Made by a program: the position numbers and the translations under genes. Below, piece after piece: positions 34,645 to 44,799 of a DNA stretch of 64,000 nucleotides. The notes below the pieces were generated by a model. That model ran no database searches. It was not told where the DNA came from and saw nothing but the letters and a program-made list of their open reading frames with translations. Within the stretch, counting starts at the first letter, position 1, and each line of letters begins with the position of its first letter. Origin of the DNA: Pseudomonadota bacterium (GTDB taxonomy: Bacteria > Pseudomonadota > Alphaproteobacteria > Acetobacterales > Acetobacteraceae); contig JAKBAD010000001.1 in the NCBI GenBank assembly GCA_021809435.1, forward strand, positions 496,001 to 560,000, read 5' to 3'.

Positions 34645-35058
34645 TTACGGCTGCGCGTTCAACAGGTCATAATCAGCCATACAGGCTTTCACAAACTTGG
34701 CCGCCCCGCCCGCATCATCGGCCTGCGAATCGGCTTTTTCCCGGGTTTGCCCATCCTGCCGGGCCTGCGCAACCTCCCCCTGGTCCAGTTGTCCCGCCAA
34801 ATCTCCCGCCATCGAAATGATCGAGACCAGCTTCCCAGCATCTCCCAAATCATTGATGCTGGCTTTCTGCACCTGAGCGGCAAAAGCCATGCCCCCGCCG
34901 ATCATACCATTGCCAAACACCGCGCCGCCGCCCATCGCCTCAAGATAAGCCCCACATTTCACAATCTCGAGCTTGCGGTCCCGCACCGACTTTCCGCATC
35001 CCCCAAGCGCCAGGCAGAGCGTCAACCCGGCGGCTCCCAGCATATTCCATGGCTTCAT
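34645..35058 (-). CDS. Small lipoprotein of unknown function
   Basis: 137 residues. MKPWNMLGAAGLTLCLALGGCGKS is a lipoprotein signal with the lipobox LGGC. The mature part has a Gly-rich stretch (MGGGAVFGNGMIGGGMAF) and a Gln/Asp-rich helix, and ends near CMADYDLLNAQP. Two further Cys residues may pair. No family recognised. ATG 35058 starts the signal. It lies 56 bp after the broken methyltransferase gene on the same strand. Confidence 0.65.
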   Translation of the reverse strand: MKPWNMLGAAGLTLCLALGGCGKSVRDRKLEIVKCGAYLEAMGGGAVFGNGMIGGGMAFAAQVQKASINDLGDAGKLVSIISMAGDLAGQLDQGEVAQARQDGQTREKADSQADDAGGAAKFVKACMADYDLLNAQP

Positions 35059-35114
35059 GGCGCCCTTACTCCCTGGCGGTTCACCGCCAACAAGAGCCCG
35101 CGTCCGCCGCGCTG

Positions 35115-35963
35115 TCAAACGCCGCCGGCCACCCTATAAGCCCCATACGTCACCAGCGCCTCACCCTCCTCCCGCACCTCCTCAATCACCTCACAGCGGG
35201 CGCGCAAAAAATCCCGGGCCTTGAACACGCTTTCCCAACCAATATCGTCAAGCACAATCACCCCGCCGGGCCTCACCAGCGGCAGCCAGCCCCGCACATC
35301 GGCCAGCGCCCGCGCCTCGGCATGGGCGCCATCAATATGCAACACATCAAACCCCTGGCTTTGATCGAGCATAAAAGCCGCGCGCGCCTGATCCGCGGTC
35401 AGCTCCACCACCCGCACCATCGCGCTCAGCCCGCAGCCGCGCACCGCCTCCAAAAACCCGGCCTTAATCTTGGCCATGTCCACGTTTTGCCACCAGGAAT
35501 CATTTTCCGCGCTGGTTTCGCAAGCCGTCGCGGCGGCATTGCTCCAGGGCTCCACCGCCCACAGCTCCGCCCCCTCAACCCCACGCGCGGCCAACGCCAT
35601 CGGCACCAGCGAACGCCCGCCATAAACGCCAATTTCGCCAATCTTGCGCGCCCCCGTTTCGGCCACCAGCCGCGCGAGCCACGCCGCCTTGCGCGGCGTG
35701 CACCAGCCCTCAAGCCGCTCAACCACCCGCTCGGGCGTCATCTCGTCGGCTGGCCACAGCGCCCCCTGGCCGGCCTGAAGCGCGGCCAGATCCTGCTCCA
35801 GCTCGCGCACCCGCGCCTCACGCTAGCGAATCGTGTCCTCCCGTTCGCGCACCCTGGCCTCGCGTTCGCGCACCCGCTCGTGCAACAGCGCGATCTGGGC
35901 TCGCAACGCCTCCGTTTCTTCATCTCCGCGCCGCGCCGGTGGGGCGGCAAAAACCTGGCTCAT
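35115..35963 (-). pseudogene. Coiled-coil class I methyltransferase gene interrupted by an in-frame amber codon
   Basis: One reading frame from ATG 35963 to 35115 is broken only by a TAG at 35823-35825. Before it lies a charged heptad region (LHERVREREARVREREDTIR) and after it the same repeat resumes (REARVRELEQDL). The downstream part is a SAM-dependent methyltransferase of the Methyltransf_24 type: GEIGVYGGRSLVP (SAM loop), AVEPWSNAA, VLHIDGAHAEA and VIVLDDIGW. A GTG at 35810 could restart translation and yield the complete domain. Change of a GAG (Glu) or CAG (Gln) codon to TAG would explain it. Sequence error is the main alternative. Confidence 0.75.
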
Positions 35964-36056
35964 CTCGACTTCATCTCCCTCATGGCCAGCCCATTTGGCG
36001 CGCAACCACTTAATATTTCGCCAATATTCCCACGGTCCCCGGCAATATTCATCCCA

Positions 36057-36078
36057 ATGTTAAAGTCCCCCTTTACAT
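36057..36078 (+). promoter_or_regulatory. Candidate ArsR operator
   Basis: Imperfect inverted repeat ATGTTAAAG-TCCCC-CTTTACAT, 28 bp before the arsR-type start. The ATGTTAA half-site recurs in a second inverted repeat before the alkene reductase gene. Autoregulation by the encoded ArsR protein is inferred. Confidence 0.4.
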
Positions 36079-36106
36079 CGCCAAAACCCGATCCATATTT
36101 CGTCTC

Positions 36107-36415
36107 ATGACGATGAGCTCCGGCACCGATGATATTCTCAAAGCCCTGGCCAACCCGGTGCGGCGAAAAATCCTCTCCGCCCTCAAAGCCCCCGCGCAAA
36201 ATTTCCCCGGCCAGCTTCACCCCTACGAATGGGGCGTCTGCGCCAACCGCATCGAGGCCACATGCGGTCTGGCCCAATCCACCATCTCCGCCCACCTCGC
36301 CGCCCTCACCCAGGCCGGGCTGCTCACCAGCAGCAAAATTGGCCAATGGGTCTTCTACGCCCGCAACGAACCCGCCATCGCCGCCTTCCTCACGCAAATC
36401 TCCGAGGATTTGTAG
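36107..36415 (+). CDS. ArsR-family transcriptional regulator
   Basis: 102 residues with a winged helix-turn-helix: DDILKALANPVRRKILSAL, recognition helix GLAQSTISAHLAAL and wing GLLTSSKIGQWVFYAR. The segment HPYEWGVCANRIEATCGL has two Cys that could sense electrophiles or metals, in place of the usual CxC metal site. A second ATG at 36113 is possible. It precedes an Old Yellow Enzyme gene in the same direction, a common pairing, so it probably represses that gene until a reactive electrophile is present (inference). Confidence 0.85.
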   Translation: MTMSSGTDDILKALANPVRRKILSALKAPAQNFPGQLHPYEWGVCANRIEATCGLAQSTISAHLAALTQAGLLTSSKIGQWVFYARNEPAIAAFLTQISEDL

Positions 36416-36458
36416 GCAGGGCCGGCCCTATGGTAAAATTATGCTTTATATTAAATCT

Positions 36459-36483
36459 ATTAACATAAAATCATGATGTTAAT
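36459..36483 (+). promoter_or_regulatory. Inverted repeat before the alkene reductase gene, candidate operator
   Basis: Perfect arms ATTAACAT (36459-36466) and ATGTTAAT (36476-36483) with a 9-nt spacer, inside a strongly A/T-rich stretch (36434-36490) that would suit a promoter. It shares the ATGTTAA half-site with 36057-36078. It lies about 120 bp before the start codon. Confidence 0.45.
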
Positions 36484-36602
36484 TATCAAAACCAAATCCC
36501 CACACCCGGGCACCAACAATCAGCCCACCTCCGTGTCGCTCGGCTTGTCTGCCTTGCCCGTGTGTCTTATCGCCAACCCCAAACCCATCAGGATCTAACC
36601 TC

Positions 36603-37664
<1,062 letters not shown>

Positions 37665-37670
37665 TCAAAG

Positions 37671-37704
37671 GCTTGGGGCGGCTTTTTAATTCGCCGCCCC
37701 AAGC
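37671..37704. terminator. Bidirectional hairpin between convergent genes
   Basis: Perfect 12-bp arms GCTTGGGGCGGC (37671-37682) and GCCGCCCCAAGC (37693-37704); the loop contains five Ts. It fills the 42-bp space between the alkene reductase stop and the GGDEF-protein stop. Confidence 0.8.
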
Positions 37705-37706
37705 GT

Positions 37707-38690
37707 TCAAAACAGCTCCACCTGCCCGCCAATTTTCTTCGCCTCCGACAGGCTGCCCTCCATCACCAGCCATTCATGGCATTGCACCTGGTTGCGCCCG
37801 CGCTGCTTGGCGACATAAAGCGCCTCATCGGCCCGTCCAAACGCCACCGCCCCGGTATCGCCCAGCTTCACAGCCGCGAAGCCAATGCTCACCGTCACCC
37901 GCCCCACCTGCGGAAACATCGCCTCCGCCATCCTCACCCGAAACGTCTCCAGCGCCCGCCAGGCCGCCTCCAGACTTTCCTGGCGCAGCAAAATCAAAAA
38001 CTCCTCGCCGCCAAACCGGAATAATTCGCCCTGCTCGGCAAAACACCCCTCCAGCAGCCGCGCCATCAAAATCAGCACCTCGTCGCCGTAGAGATGCCCG
38101 TATTCATCGTTGATACGCTTGAAAAAATCGATATCCGCCAGCGCGATCACCGCCCGCGCCCCCGAGTCGGCCGCCACCTCCTTAAATAAGGTATTGAACG
38201 TGCGGCGGTTGAGCAGCCCGGTCAGCTCATCGCGGTGGCCATAATCAAGCAACCCGACATGGTTGCCATAAACCCGCATCAACCCCGTCACCAGGCTCAT
38301 CTGTGGCACATCCAGCCGCTTCGGGCTCACCAAATCCAGCAACCCCGTCACCTGCCGCTCATCGCACAGCGGAAATAAATGCCGGGTCTGGCGCTGGGTC
38401 GAGAGCGCCACCTCCACCGGCTTGCGCCCCTCCACGCAATCGCGGAATTCCGGCCGGTCGGCGAGGGTCATATCAGCCCCCTTGGCGCCGCGCCCCAGCG
38501 GCAGGCTCACCCGCGCCCGCAGCCGCGCCTCGGCGCCCCGCCCGGTCAAGCGCCAAATCACCAGCCGCGTCGCCCCCGCGAGCCGGTACACGGCATCAGC
38601 AAAATGCACCTCCAGCGCATCCTTGTTGCGCAGATGCGTCAGCTCAGCGACGGTTTCAAGCAAATCAGTCATAAGGGTGGCGCCGATCAT
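37707..38690 (-). CDS. Diguanylate cyclase (GAF-like plus GGDEF)
   Basis: 327 residues. The N-terminal half (about 15-150) looks like a GAF sensor. A GGDEF domain follows: YGHRDELTGLLNRRTFNTL, DIDFFKRINDEYGHLYGDEV and the active loop FRFGGEEFLILL. The GGEEF motif is intact, so it should make c-di-GMP from two GTP; no RxxD inhibitory site precedes it. ATG 38690 and ATG 38672 are both possible starts, and neither has a clear Shine-Dalgarno (AAGGG lies upstream of 38690). Cytosolic. It is the only one of three c-di-GMP-related proteins here with a good catalytic motif. Confidence 0.9.
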   Translation of the reverse strand: MIGATLMTDLLETVAELTHLRNKDALEVHFADAVYRLAGATRLVIWRLTGRGAEARLRARVSLPLGRGAKGADMTLADRPEFRDCVEGRKPVEVALSTQRQTRHLFPLCDERQVTGLLDLVSPKRLDVPQMSLVTGLMRVYGNHVGLLDYGHRDELTGLLNRRTFNTLFKEVAADSGARAVIALADIDFFKRINDEYGHLYGDEVLILMARLLEGCFAEQGELFRFGGEEFLILLRQESLEAAWRALETFRVRMAEAMFPQVGRVTVSIGFAAVKLGDTGAVAFGRADEALYVAKQRGRNQVQCHEWLVMEGSLSEAKKIGGQVELF

Positions 38691-38828
38691 CTCACCCAAC
38701 CCTTAAAATCCCACCAACAACCCCCGGCCTGCCCCCAGCGCGCCCCAACTCTTTGCCGCAAGCGGTAGCACTCCGGGCCAGAGGTTGTTATAGAGCGGCC
38801 TCATTCTATAGACCGAAGGTATGTGATC

Positions 38829-39593
38829 ATGGCCCGCCGCCGGCAGCTCTATGAAGGCAAAGCAAAAATCCTGTTCGAGGGCCCCGAGCCCGGCACCCTC
38901 GTGCAGTATTTCAAAGACGATGCCACCGCATTCAACGCCCAGAAAAAGGGCACCATCACCGGCAAGGGTGTGCTGAACAACCGCATCAGCGAGTTTCTCA
39001 TGCTCAAGCTGCATGAGATCAACATCCCCACCCATTTCATCCGCCGCCTCAACATGCGCGAGCAGCTGATCAAAGAGGTCGAAATCATCCCCATCGAGGT
39101 GGTGGTGCGCAACATCGCGGCCGGCTCCATCGCCCAGCGCCTCGGCATCCCCGAAGGCACCCGCCTGCCCCGCTCGATCGTCGAATATTATTACAAAAAC
39201 GACCAGCTCGGCGACCCGATGGTGGCCGAGGAGCATATCACCGCCTTCGGCTGGGCCACCCCGCCGGACATGGACGACATCGTCCACCTCACGCTGCGCA
39301 TCAACGACTTCCTCTCCGGCCTGTTCCTGGGCGTCGGCATCACGCTGGTCGATTTCAAGCTCGAATTCGGTCGCCTTTATGAGAATGAAGACATGCGCAT
39401 CGTCCTGGCCGACGAGATCAGCCCCGATAATTGCCGCCTGTGGGACGTGAAAACCAACGAGAAGATGGACAAGGACCGCTTCCGCCGCGACCTCGGCAAG
39501 ATCGAGGAAGCCTACCAGGAAGTGGCCCGCCGCCTCGGCATCCTCCCCGAAGCCGGCTCGCGCGACCTCAAGGGCCCCGAAACCATGCAGTAA
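38829..39593 (+). CDS. purC: Phosphoribosylaminoimidazole-succinocarboxamide synthase
   Basis: 254 residues. It joins Asp to CAIR to make SAICAR in purine synthesis. Family marks are [53 protein letters not shown] and [17 protein letters not shown] 38829 follows GAAGG; GTG 38823 is the alternative. It heads purC-purS-purQ-purL; the stop TAA overlaps the first bases of a family B repeat. Confidence 0.97.
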   Translation: MARRRQLYEGKAKILFEGPEPGTLVQYFKDDATAFNAQKKGTITGKGVLNNRISEFLMLKLHEINIPTHFIRRLNMREQLIKEVEIIPIEVVVRNIAAGSIAQRLGIPEGTRLPRSIVEYYYKNDQLGDPMVAEEHITAFGWATPPDMDDIVHLTLRINDFLSGLFLGVGITLVDFKLEFGRLYENEDMRIVLADEISPDNCRLWDVKTNEKMDKDRFRRDLGKIEEAYQEVARRLGILPEAGSRDLKGPETMQ

Positions 39594-39677
39594 AAGTTTT
39601 TAGGGGCGCTTTTTTACAAGAAAGGCGCGAAGACATGGCCCCTGTTTGAAAACAGGGGCCACACCCCAAAAACTTTT
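39592..39677. repeat. Dispersed palindromic repeat, family B copy 2
   Basis: AAAAGTTTTT (39592-39601) and CCCCAAAAACTTTT (39664-39677) are outer arms. The hairpins are GCGC-TTTT-rich (39606-39628, 8 bp with one G-T) and GGCCCCTGTT/AACAGGGGCC (39637-39660). It is inverted relative to copy 1. It lies between purC and purS, 25 bp before the purS start. Confidence 0.75.
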
Positions 39678-39702
39678 AATAACTTAGATTTGCGAGACGT
39701 TC

Positions 39703-39942
39703 ATGAAAGCCATCGTCACCGTCACCCTCAAACACGGCGTCCTCGACCCCCAGGGCAAGGCCATCGGCCACGCGCTGCACACGCTGGGCTTCACTGGCGT
39801 CGGCGAAGTCCGCGTCGGCAAACTCATCGAGCTTGAACTGCCCGACCAAGACCCGGCCCAGGCCAAGGCCACCGCCGAGGACATGGCCCGCAAGCTGCTC
39901 GCCAACACGGTCATCGAAAGCTTCAAGGTCGAGATCGCGTAA
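39703..39942 (+). CDS. purS: PurS subunit of FGAM synthetase
   Basis: 79 residues, a small alpha/beta protein ([20 protein letters not shown], then [16 protein letters not shown]) that bridges PurQ and PurL. Its presence matches the short PurL form used here. It is followed 5 bp later by purQ, so the two are probably co-translated. An ATG directly after TGCGAGACGTTC is the start; no strong Shine-Dalgarno is seen. Confidence 0.96.
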   Translation: MKAIVTVTLKHGVLDPQGKAIGHALHTLGFTGVGEVRVGKLIELELPDQDPAQAKATAEDMARKLLANTVIESFKVEIA

Positions 39943-39947
39943 CCCCC

Positions 39948-40610
39948 ATGAAAGCCGCCATCCTCCTGTTCCCCGGCATCAATCGCGAGCGCGACATGGT
40001 GCTGGCCGTCCGCCAGAGCTTCGGCCACGAACCCCAGATCGTCTGGCACAAGGAAACCGCGCTGCCGCCTGGCACCGACCTGGTCATCCTCCCTGGCGGC
40101 TTCTCCTTCGGCGATTATCTGCGCTGCGGCGCCATGGCCGCCCACAGCCCCATCATGCCGGCCGTCCAGGCCCATGCCGCGCGCGGCGGCTATGTGCTGG
40201 GTGTCTGCAACGGCTTCCAAATCCTCACCGAGGCCGGCCTCCTGCCCGGCGCGCTGCTGCGCAACGCCAGCCTGCGCTTCCTCTCGATGGACACGATGCT
40301 CAAAGTCGAGCGCGCCGACACGGTGTTCACCAGCAAATGGCAGCCAGGCGCCATCTTCCGCGCCCCCATGGCCCATGGCGATGGCAATTACACCGCCGAT
40401 CCCGCCACGCTCGACCGGCTGGAAGGCGAAAACCTCGTCGCCTTCCGCTACGCCGATGAAAACCGCAACGGCTCGGCGCGCAGCATCGCGGGCATCTTCT
40501 CGCCCAATCTGCGCGTGCTCGGCCTCATGCCGCACCCCGAAAACCTCGTCGATCCGCTGATGGGCGGCACCGACGGCAAACCCCTCTTCGATAGTCTGGC
40601 CGCCGCATGA
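39948..40610 (+). CDS. purQ: FGAM synthetase glutaminase subunit
   Basis: 220 residues, class I glutamine amidotransferase that supplies ammonia to PurL. The nucleophile is in [16 protein letters not shown] (Cys near residue 86), and the His/Glu of the triad are in [15 protein letters not shown]. The stop overlaps the purL start (ATGA). It works as a PurS-PurQ-PurL complex. Confidence 0.97.
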   Translation: MKAAILLFPGINRERDMVLAVRQSFGHEPQIVWHKETALPPGTDLVILPGGFSFGDYLRCGAMAAHSPIMPAVQAHAARGGYVLGVCNGFQILTEAGLLPGALLRNASLRFLSMDTMLKVERADTVFTSKWQPGAIFRAPMAHGDGNYTADPATLDRLEGENLVAFRYADENRNGSARSIAGIFSPNLRVLGLMPHPENLVDPLMGGTDGKPLFDSLAAA

Positions 40611-42784
40611 GCACCGAAATCAATTTCGCCCTCGCCAAATCCTTCGGCCTGAACGAAGCCGAATGGAGCAAGGTCAACGAGATCATGGGCCGCACGCCCA
40701 GCCTCACCGAGCTTGGCATCTTCTCCGTCATGTGGTCCGAGCATTGCTCCTACAAATCCAGCCGCGTGTGGCTGAAGGAGCTACCCACCAAAGCCCCCTG
40801 GGTCATTCACGGCCCCGGCGAAAATGCCGGCGTGATCGACATTGGCGACGGCCTGGCCGCCATTTTCAAAATGGAAAGCCACAACCACCCCTCCTTCATC
40901 GAGCCCTATCAGGGCGCGGCCACGGGCGTTGGCGGCATCCTGCGCGATGTGTTCACCATGGGCGCGCGCCCCATCGCCAACCTCAACGCGCTCCGCTTCG
41001 GCGACCCGTCTCTCCCCGTCACCAAGCGGGTGGTCGATGGCGTGGTGCGCGGCATTGGCGGCTACGGCAATTGCGTGGGCGTGCCCACCGTCGGCGGCGA
41101 GGTCAATTTCCACCCCTCCTATAACGGCAACCCGCTGGTCAACGCCATGACCGTCGGCATCGCCAAAACCGACAAAATCTTCCTCTCGGCGGCGGCCGGT
41201 ATCGGCAATCCGGTCGTCTATGTCGGCTCCAAAACCGGGCGCGATGGCATCCACGGCGCCACCATGGCCTCCACCGAGTTCGATGCCTCCTCCGAGGAAA
41301 AACGCCCCACCGTCCAGGTCGGCGACCCCTTCACCGAGAAGCTGCTCATCGAGGCCTGCCTGGAGCTGATGCAAACCGACGCCATCGTCGCCATCCAGGA
41401 TATGGGCGCCGCCGGCCTCACCTCCTCCTCGGTCGAAATGGCCGGCAAGGGCGGCGTCGGCATCGAGCTGATCCTCGATAACGTGCCTCAGCGCGAAACA
41501 GGCATGACCGCCTATGAGATGATGCTCTCCGAGTCCCAGGAGCGCATGCTGCTCATCCTCAAGCCCGAGCGGCGCGACATGGCCCGCGCGATCATCGAGA
41601 AATGGGATCTCGACTACGCCGAGATCGGCCATATCACCGATACCGGGCGCATCGTGGTCAAGCATAACGGCGTCACCGAGGCCGATATCCCCCTCGACCC
41701 GCTGGCCGAGGCCGCGCCCCTCTATCGCCGCCCCTGGGTCGAAACCCCCAAGCCCGCGCCGCTCGGCCCGCTCGATCTCACCACCCCGCTCGACCAGGCG
41801 CTGCTCACGCTCATCGCCTCGCCCGACCTCTGCTCGCGCCGCTGGATCTTTGACCAGTATGACAGCACCGTCGGCGGCCAGACGGTCAAGCGCCCGGCCC
41901 AGGCCGACGCCGCCATCGTCCGCCTCGAAGACAGCCAGCGCGCCCTTGCCATCACCACCGACGTCACGCCCCGCTATTGCGTGGCCGACCCGTTCGAGGG
42001 CGGCAAACAGGCGGTCGCCGAAACCTGGCGCAACATCACCGCCACCGGCGCCAAGCCGCTCGCCATCACCGACAACATGAATTTCGGCAACCCCGAGAAA
42101 CCTGAAATCATGGGTCAGTTCGCCACCTGCATCCAGGGCATGAAACAAGCCTGCGAAGCCCTCGACTACCCGGTCGTCTCGGGCAATGTCTCGCTCTATA
42201 ACGAGACCGAAGGCCGCCCGATCCTGCCCACCCCCGCCATCGGCGGCGTCGGTGTGCTCGATAACGCCGCCCAGGCCGTCGGCTACGCCGCTGCCCCCGG
42301 GCTCGAGCTGGTGCTCATCGGCGAAACCCACGGCCATCTCGGCCGCTCGCTGTATTTGCGCGAGATACTGGGCCGCGAAGACGGCCCGCCCCCGCCGGTC
42401 GATCTGGCGGCCGAACGCCGCAACGGCGATTTCGTCCGCGCCCAAATCCAGGCCGGCACCATCCAGGCCTGCCACGATATCGCCGATGGCGGCCTGCTGG
42501 TCGCGCTCGCCGAAATCGCCCTGGCGTCCAACACCGGCCTCGCCCTCACCGCCCAAGGCGATGGCGGCTTCTGGTTCGGTGAAGACCAGGCCCGTTACGT
42601 CGCCGCCCTGGCGCCCGCCGCCCTGGCCGGCTTCCAAGCCGCCGCCCAGGCCGCCGGTATTCCCGCGCAGCATATCGGCCGTACCGTCACGGAGAATAAA
42701 TTGACTCTCCCCAACGGCATTGCCATATCCTTGCCACAGTTGCGCGACGCCCATGAGGGGTTCTTCCCCGCATGGTTCGCTTGA
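40607..42784 (+). CDS. purL: FGAM synthetase large subunit (small PurL form)
   Basis: 725 residues, the short PurL that needs separate PurS and PurQ. It converts FGAR to FGAM with ATP and ammonia. It has [13 protein letters not shown], the HGPGENAGV loop, [43 protein letters not shown] and an internal duplicate domain with the [15 protein letters not shown] segment. ATG 40607 overlaps the purQ stop. bolA-like and grxD follow in the same direction within 270 bp. Confidence 0.97.
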   Translation: MSTEINFALAKSFGLNEAEWSKVNEIMGRTPSLTELGIFSVMWSEHCSYKSSRVWLKELPTKAPWVIHGPGENAGVIDIGDGLAAIFKMESHNHPSFIEPYQGAATGVGGILRDVFTMGARPIANLNALRFGDPSLPVTKRVVDGVVRGIGGYGNCVGVPTVGGEVNFHPSYNGNPLVNAMTVGIAKTDKIFLSAAAGIGNPVVYVGSKTGRDGIHGATMASTEFDASSEEKRPTVQVGDPFTEKLLIEACLELMQTDAIVAIQDMGAAGLTSSSVEMAGKGGVGIELILDNVPQRETGMTAYEMMLSESQERMLLILKPERRDMARAIIEKWDLDYAEIGHITDTGRIVVKHNGVTEADIPLDPLAEAAPLYRRPWVETPKPAPLGPLDLTTPLDQALLTLIASPDLCSRRWIFDQYDSTVGGQTVKRPAQADAAIVRLEDSQRALAITTDVTPRYCVADPFEGGKQAVAETWRNITATGAKPLAITDNMNFGNPEKPEIMGQFATCIQGMKQACEALDYPVVSGNVSLYNETEGRPILPTPAIGGVGVLDNAAQAVGYAAAPGLELVLIGETHGHLGRSLYLREILGREDGPPPPVDLAAERRNGDFVRAQIQAGTIQACHDIADGGLLVALAEIALASNTGLALTAQGDGGFWFGEDQARYVAALAPAALAGFQAAAQAAGIPAQHIGRTVTENKLTLPNGIAISLPQLRDAHEGFFPAWFA

Positions 42785-42799
42785 AGAGGAACCAGCAGC

Positions 42800-43033
42800 A
42801 TGGCCATGCAAGCCGGTGAGATCGAGGCCCTGATCAAGGCCGCGTTTCCCGATGCCAAAATCACCATCGAGGATCTCGCGGGTGATAATGACCATTACGC
42901 CGCCACGGTCGTCTCCGAAGCGTTCCGTGGCGTGCCGCGCGTGCGCCAGCACCAGATGGTCTATGCAGCCCTGCAAGGCCGCATGGGTGGCGCACTTCAC
43001 GCATTGGCGCTGCAAACCAGCGCCCCCGACTAA
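42800..43033 (+). CDS. BolA-family protein
   Basis: 77 residues with the class II KH-like BolA fold: [22 protein letters not shown], then [27 protein letters not shown]. The conserved His in RQHQMVY is the expected Fe-S ligand when paired with a CGFS glutaredoxin. GAGGA precedes the start; a second ATG is two codons on. It is immediately followed by grxD, the classical BolA-Grx4 pair in Fe-S cluster and iron homeostasis. Confidence 0.92.
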   Translation: MAMQAGEIEALIKAAFPDAKITIEDLAGDNDHYAATVVSEAFRGVPRVRQHQMVYAALQGRMGGALHALALQTSAPD

Positions 43034-43047
43034 GGACCCCCATCCCC

Positions 43048-43383
43048 ATGGATAACCCCGTTTTCGCCGAAATCCAGAACCGCATCGATGCCGCTCCCGT
43101 GCTGCTCTTCATGAAAGGCACGCCGCTCTTCCCGCAATGCGGTTTCTCGGCCCGCGTGGTGCAGGTTCTGCGCCATGCCGGCGTGCCCTTCGCCTCCGTC
43201 AATGTGCTCGAGGAGCCCGAGATCCGCGAAGGCATCAAAGTCTATTCCAACTGGCCGACCATTCCCCAGCTCTACGTCAAGGGCGAGTTCGTCGGCGGCT
43301 GCGACATCATCACCGAGATGTACCAGACCGGCGAACTCCAGACCCTGCTGACCGACAAAGGAATCAGCCAAAACGCCGCCTGA
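43048..43383 (+). CDS. grxD: Monothiol glutaredoxin, Grx4 type
   Basis: 111 residues with the CGFS active site at residues 31-34 ([12 protein letters not shown]), a cis-Pro [19 protein letters not shown] segment and a C-terminal helix. These proteins carry a 2Fe-2S cluster with glutathione and partner with BolA in cluster delivery. It sits 14 bp after the bolA-like gene, and both follow the pur operon. Confidence 0.95.
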   Translation: MDNPVFAEIQNRIDAAPVLLFMKGTPLFPQCGFSARVVQVLRHAGVPFASVNVLEEPEIREGIKVYSNWPTIPQLYVKGEFVGGCDIITEMYQTGELQTLLTDKGISQNAA

Positions 43384-43399
43384 ACCGCATGACGCGCCG

Positions 43400-44635
43400 G
43401 TGATCGTCTTCGTCACCGATGAACTGCCCAAGCCCGGCACCACCGGGCACATGGCGTTCAATTTCGCGGTGCTCGACTGGCTGCGCGCCTCGGGCTTCCA
43501 GGTCCGCGTGCTCGTCACCGGCGAGCCGCACCCCTGGCCCGTCTCGTCTTACCGCCTGTTTCCGGTCAGCGGCCCGCATGTTTTACAAGCGGGCCGATTC
43601 TTGCTGCCGCGTGGCCCGGTCTCGGCCCTGCGCATCCTCGGCCGGGCGCTGCGCCGCCTCATTCCCGGCACGCTCACCCGCCGCCTGCGTAAACAAGGGC
43701 TGGAGACCGCCGCCAGCCTCGGCCATTTCCCCACCAAGCCAGATCTCCGCTGGTGCGCGCGCGCCATCGCCCGCCTCACCCCTCACGCCGTCCTCATCGA
43801 CACCATCTTCTCCGCCCCCCTGCTCGCCGAGCCCGAGCTGGCCAGTCTGAACTCAATCATCCTCACCCACGATATTTTCCATCGCCGCGCCCAGGTCCTG
43901 CGCGCGGTCGGCTACCAGATCGAGCCCGCCAGCCTCACCCGCGAGGCCGAAGCCGCCCTGCTCGCCAAGGCCCGCGCCCTCGCCGCCATCCAACCTTCCG
44001 ATGCCGCGATCCTGCGCGACATGTGCCCTCCGCCCCAAACCGTGCTCACCGCCCCCATGCCTGCCCAGCCCTGCCCAAGGCCGCGTCTGGTGCAGCGCAT
44101 CCCCGGCCGGCTGGTCTTCGTGGGCAGCGCCTCCCTGCCCAATCTCGACGGTCTGCGTTGGTTCTTCACCGAAATCTGGCCCCACCTCGAAGGCACCGGC
44201 ATCACGCTCGATCTGGTGGGTGAATGCGGGCTTGGCCTGCGCCTGCTCCTGGCCGGCGTCACCGTGCGCGGGCCCGTGGCCCAGCTCGCCCCCATCCTGC
44301 ATCGCGCCCAGCTCGCCATCGCCCCCGTGCGCGTCGGCTCCGGCCTCAAGGTCAAGCTGCTCGAATATGCCCGTCATGGGCTCTACACCATCGCCACGCC
44401 CGAAGCCCTCGAGGGCTTCACCCAAGACCCCACCGCCCCCTTCATCGCCGCCGCGACACCCACGGCCTTCGCGCAAGCCATCATCCGCAACGTCGCCACC
44501 CCGCCCGCGCCCGGCGCCGCGCTGGCCTATTGCACCCAGCATTACGGGCGCGAGGCCAGCTTCCAAGCCCTCCGCCAAGCCCTGGATGAACAAACGCCCG
44601 CCCCCCAACCCGGCCTGCGCTCCTTGCCGCTCTGA
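43400..44635 (+). CDS. Glycosyltransferase, GT4-like
   Basis: 411 residues, two Rossmann halves. The C-terminal half has RLVFVGSASLPNLDGLRWF, a mid segment with DLVGECG, APVRVGSGLKVKLLEYARHG and a late GYAL-like ATPEALEGF, the form typical of GT-B glycosyltransferases that use a nucleotide-sugar donor. Cytosolic. The start is GTG 43400 (no ATG in frame nearby), 16 bp after grxD. Donor and acceptor are unknown, and no polysaccharide cluster surrounds it. This is the weakest-placed member of the glycosyltransferases in this window. Confidence 0.75.
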   Translation: MIVFVTDELPKPGTTGHMAFNFAVLDWLRASGFQVRVLVTGEPHPWPVSSYRLFPVSGPHVLQAGRFLLPRGPVSALRILGRALRRLIPGTLTRRLRKQGLETAASLGHFPTKPDLRWCARAIARLTPHAVLIDTIFSAPLLAEPELASLNSIILTHDIFHRRAQVLRAVGYQIEPASLTREAEAALLAKARALAAIQPSDAAILRDMCPPPQTVLTAPMPAQPCPRPRLVQRIPGRLVFVGSASLPNLDGLRWFFTEIWPHLEGTGITLDLVGECGLGLRLLLAGVTVRGPVAQLAPILHRAQLAIAPVRVGSGLKVKLLEYARHGLYTIATPEALEGFTQDPTAPFIAAATPTAFAQAIIRNVATPPAPGAALAYCTQHYGREASFQALRQALDEQTPAPQPGLRSLPL

Positions 44636-44799
44636 CCGGACAGCGTTTTTTTTACCGCCAAAGGCGCGTTTTTCCCTTCTTTCGCGGGCTCCCTTATCGA
44701 ACCAACCCGCCAAAGTTTGCCAAAATTTTCAAAAAAATCTTTTCCCTTCCATTAACATTTGAAATGCACGCTCGCCGCCATGCTACCGCGAGCCCGTTC

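Noticed and set aside
35823-36005. Separate 60-residue protein before the methyltransferase
   Set aside because: It is in the same frame and continues the same charged heptad pattern as the downstream part, so it is the N-terminus of the interrupted gene.
36418-36430. AGGGCCGGCCCT palindrome after the ArsR gene
   Set aside because: 12-bp GC palindrome without loop or T-tract; chance occurrence is likely in such GC-rich DNA.
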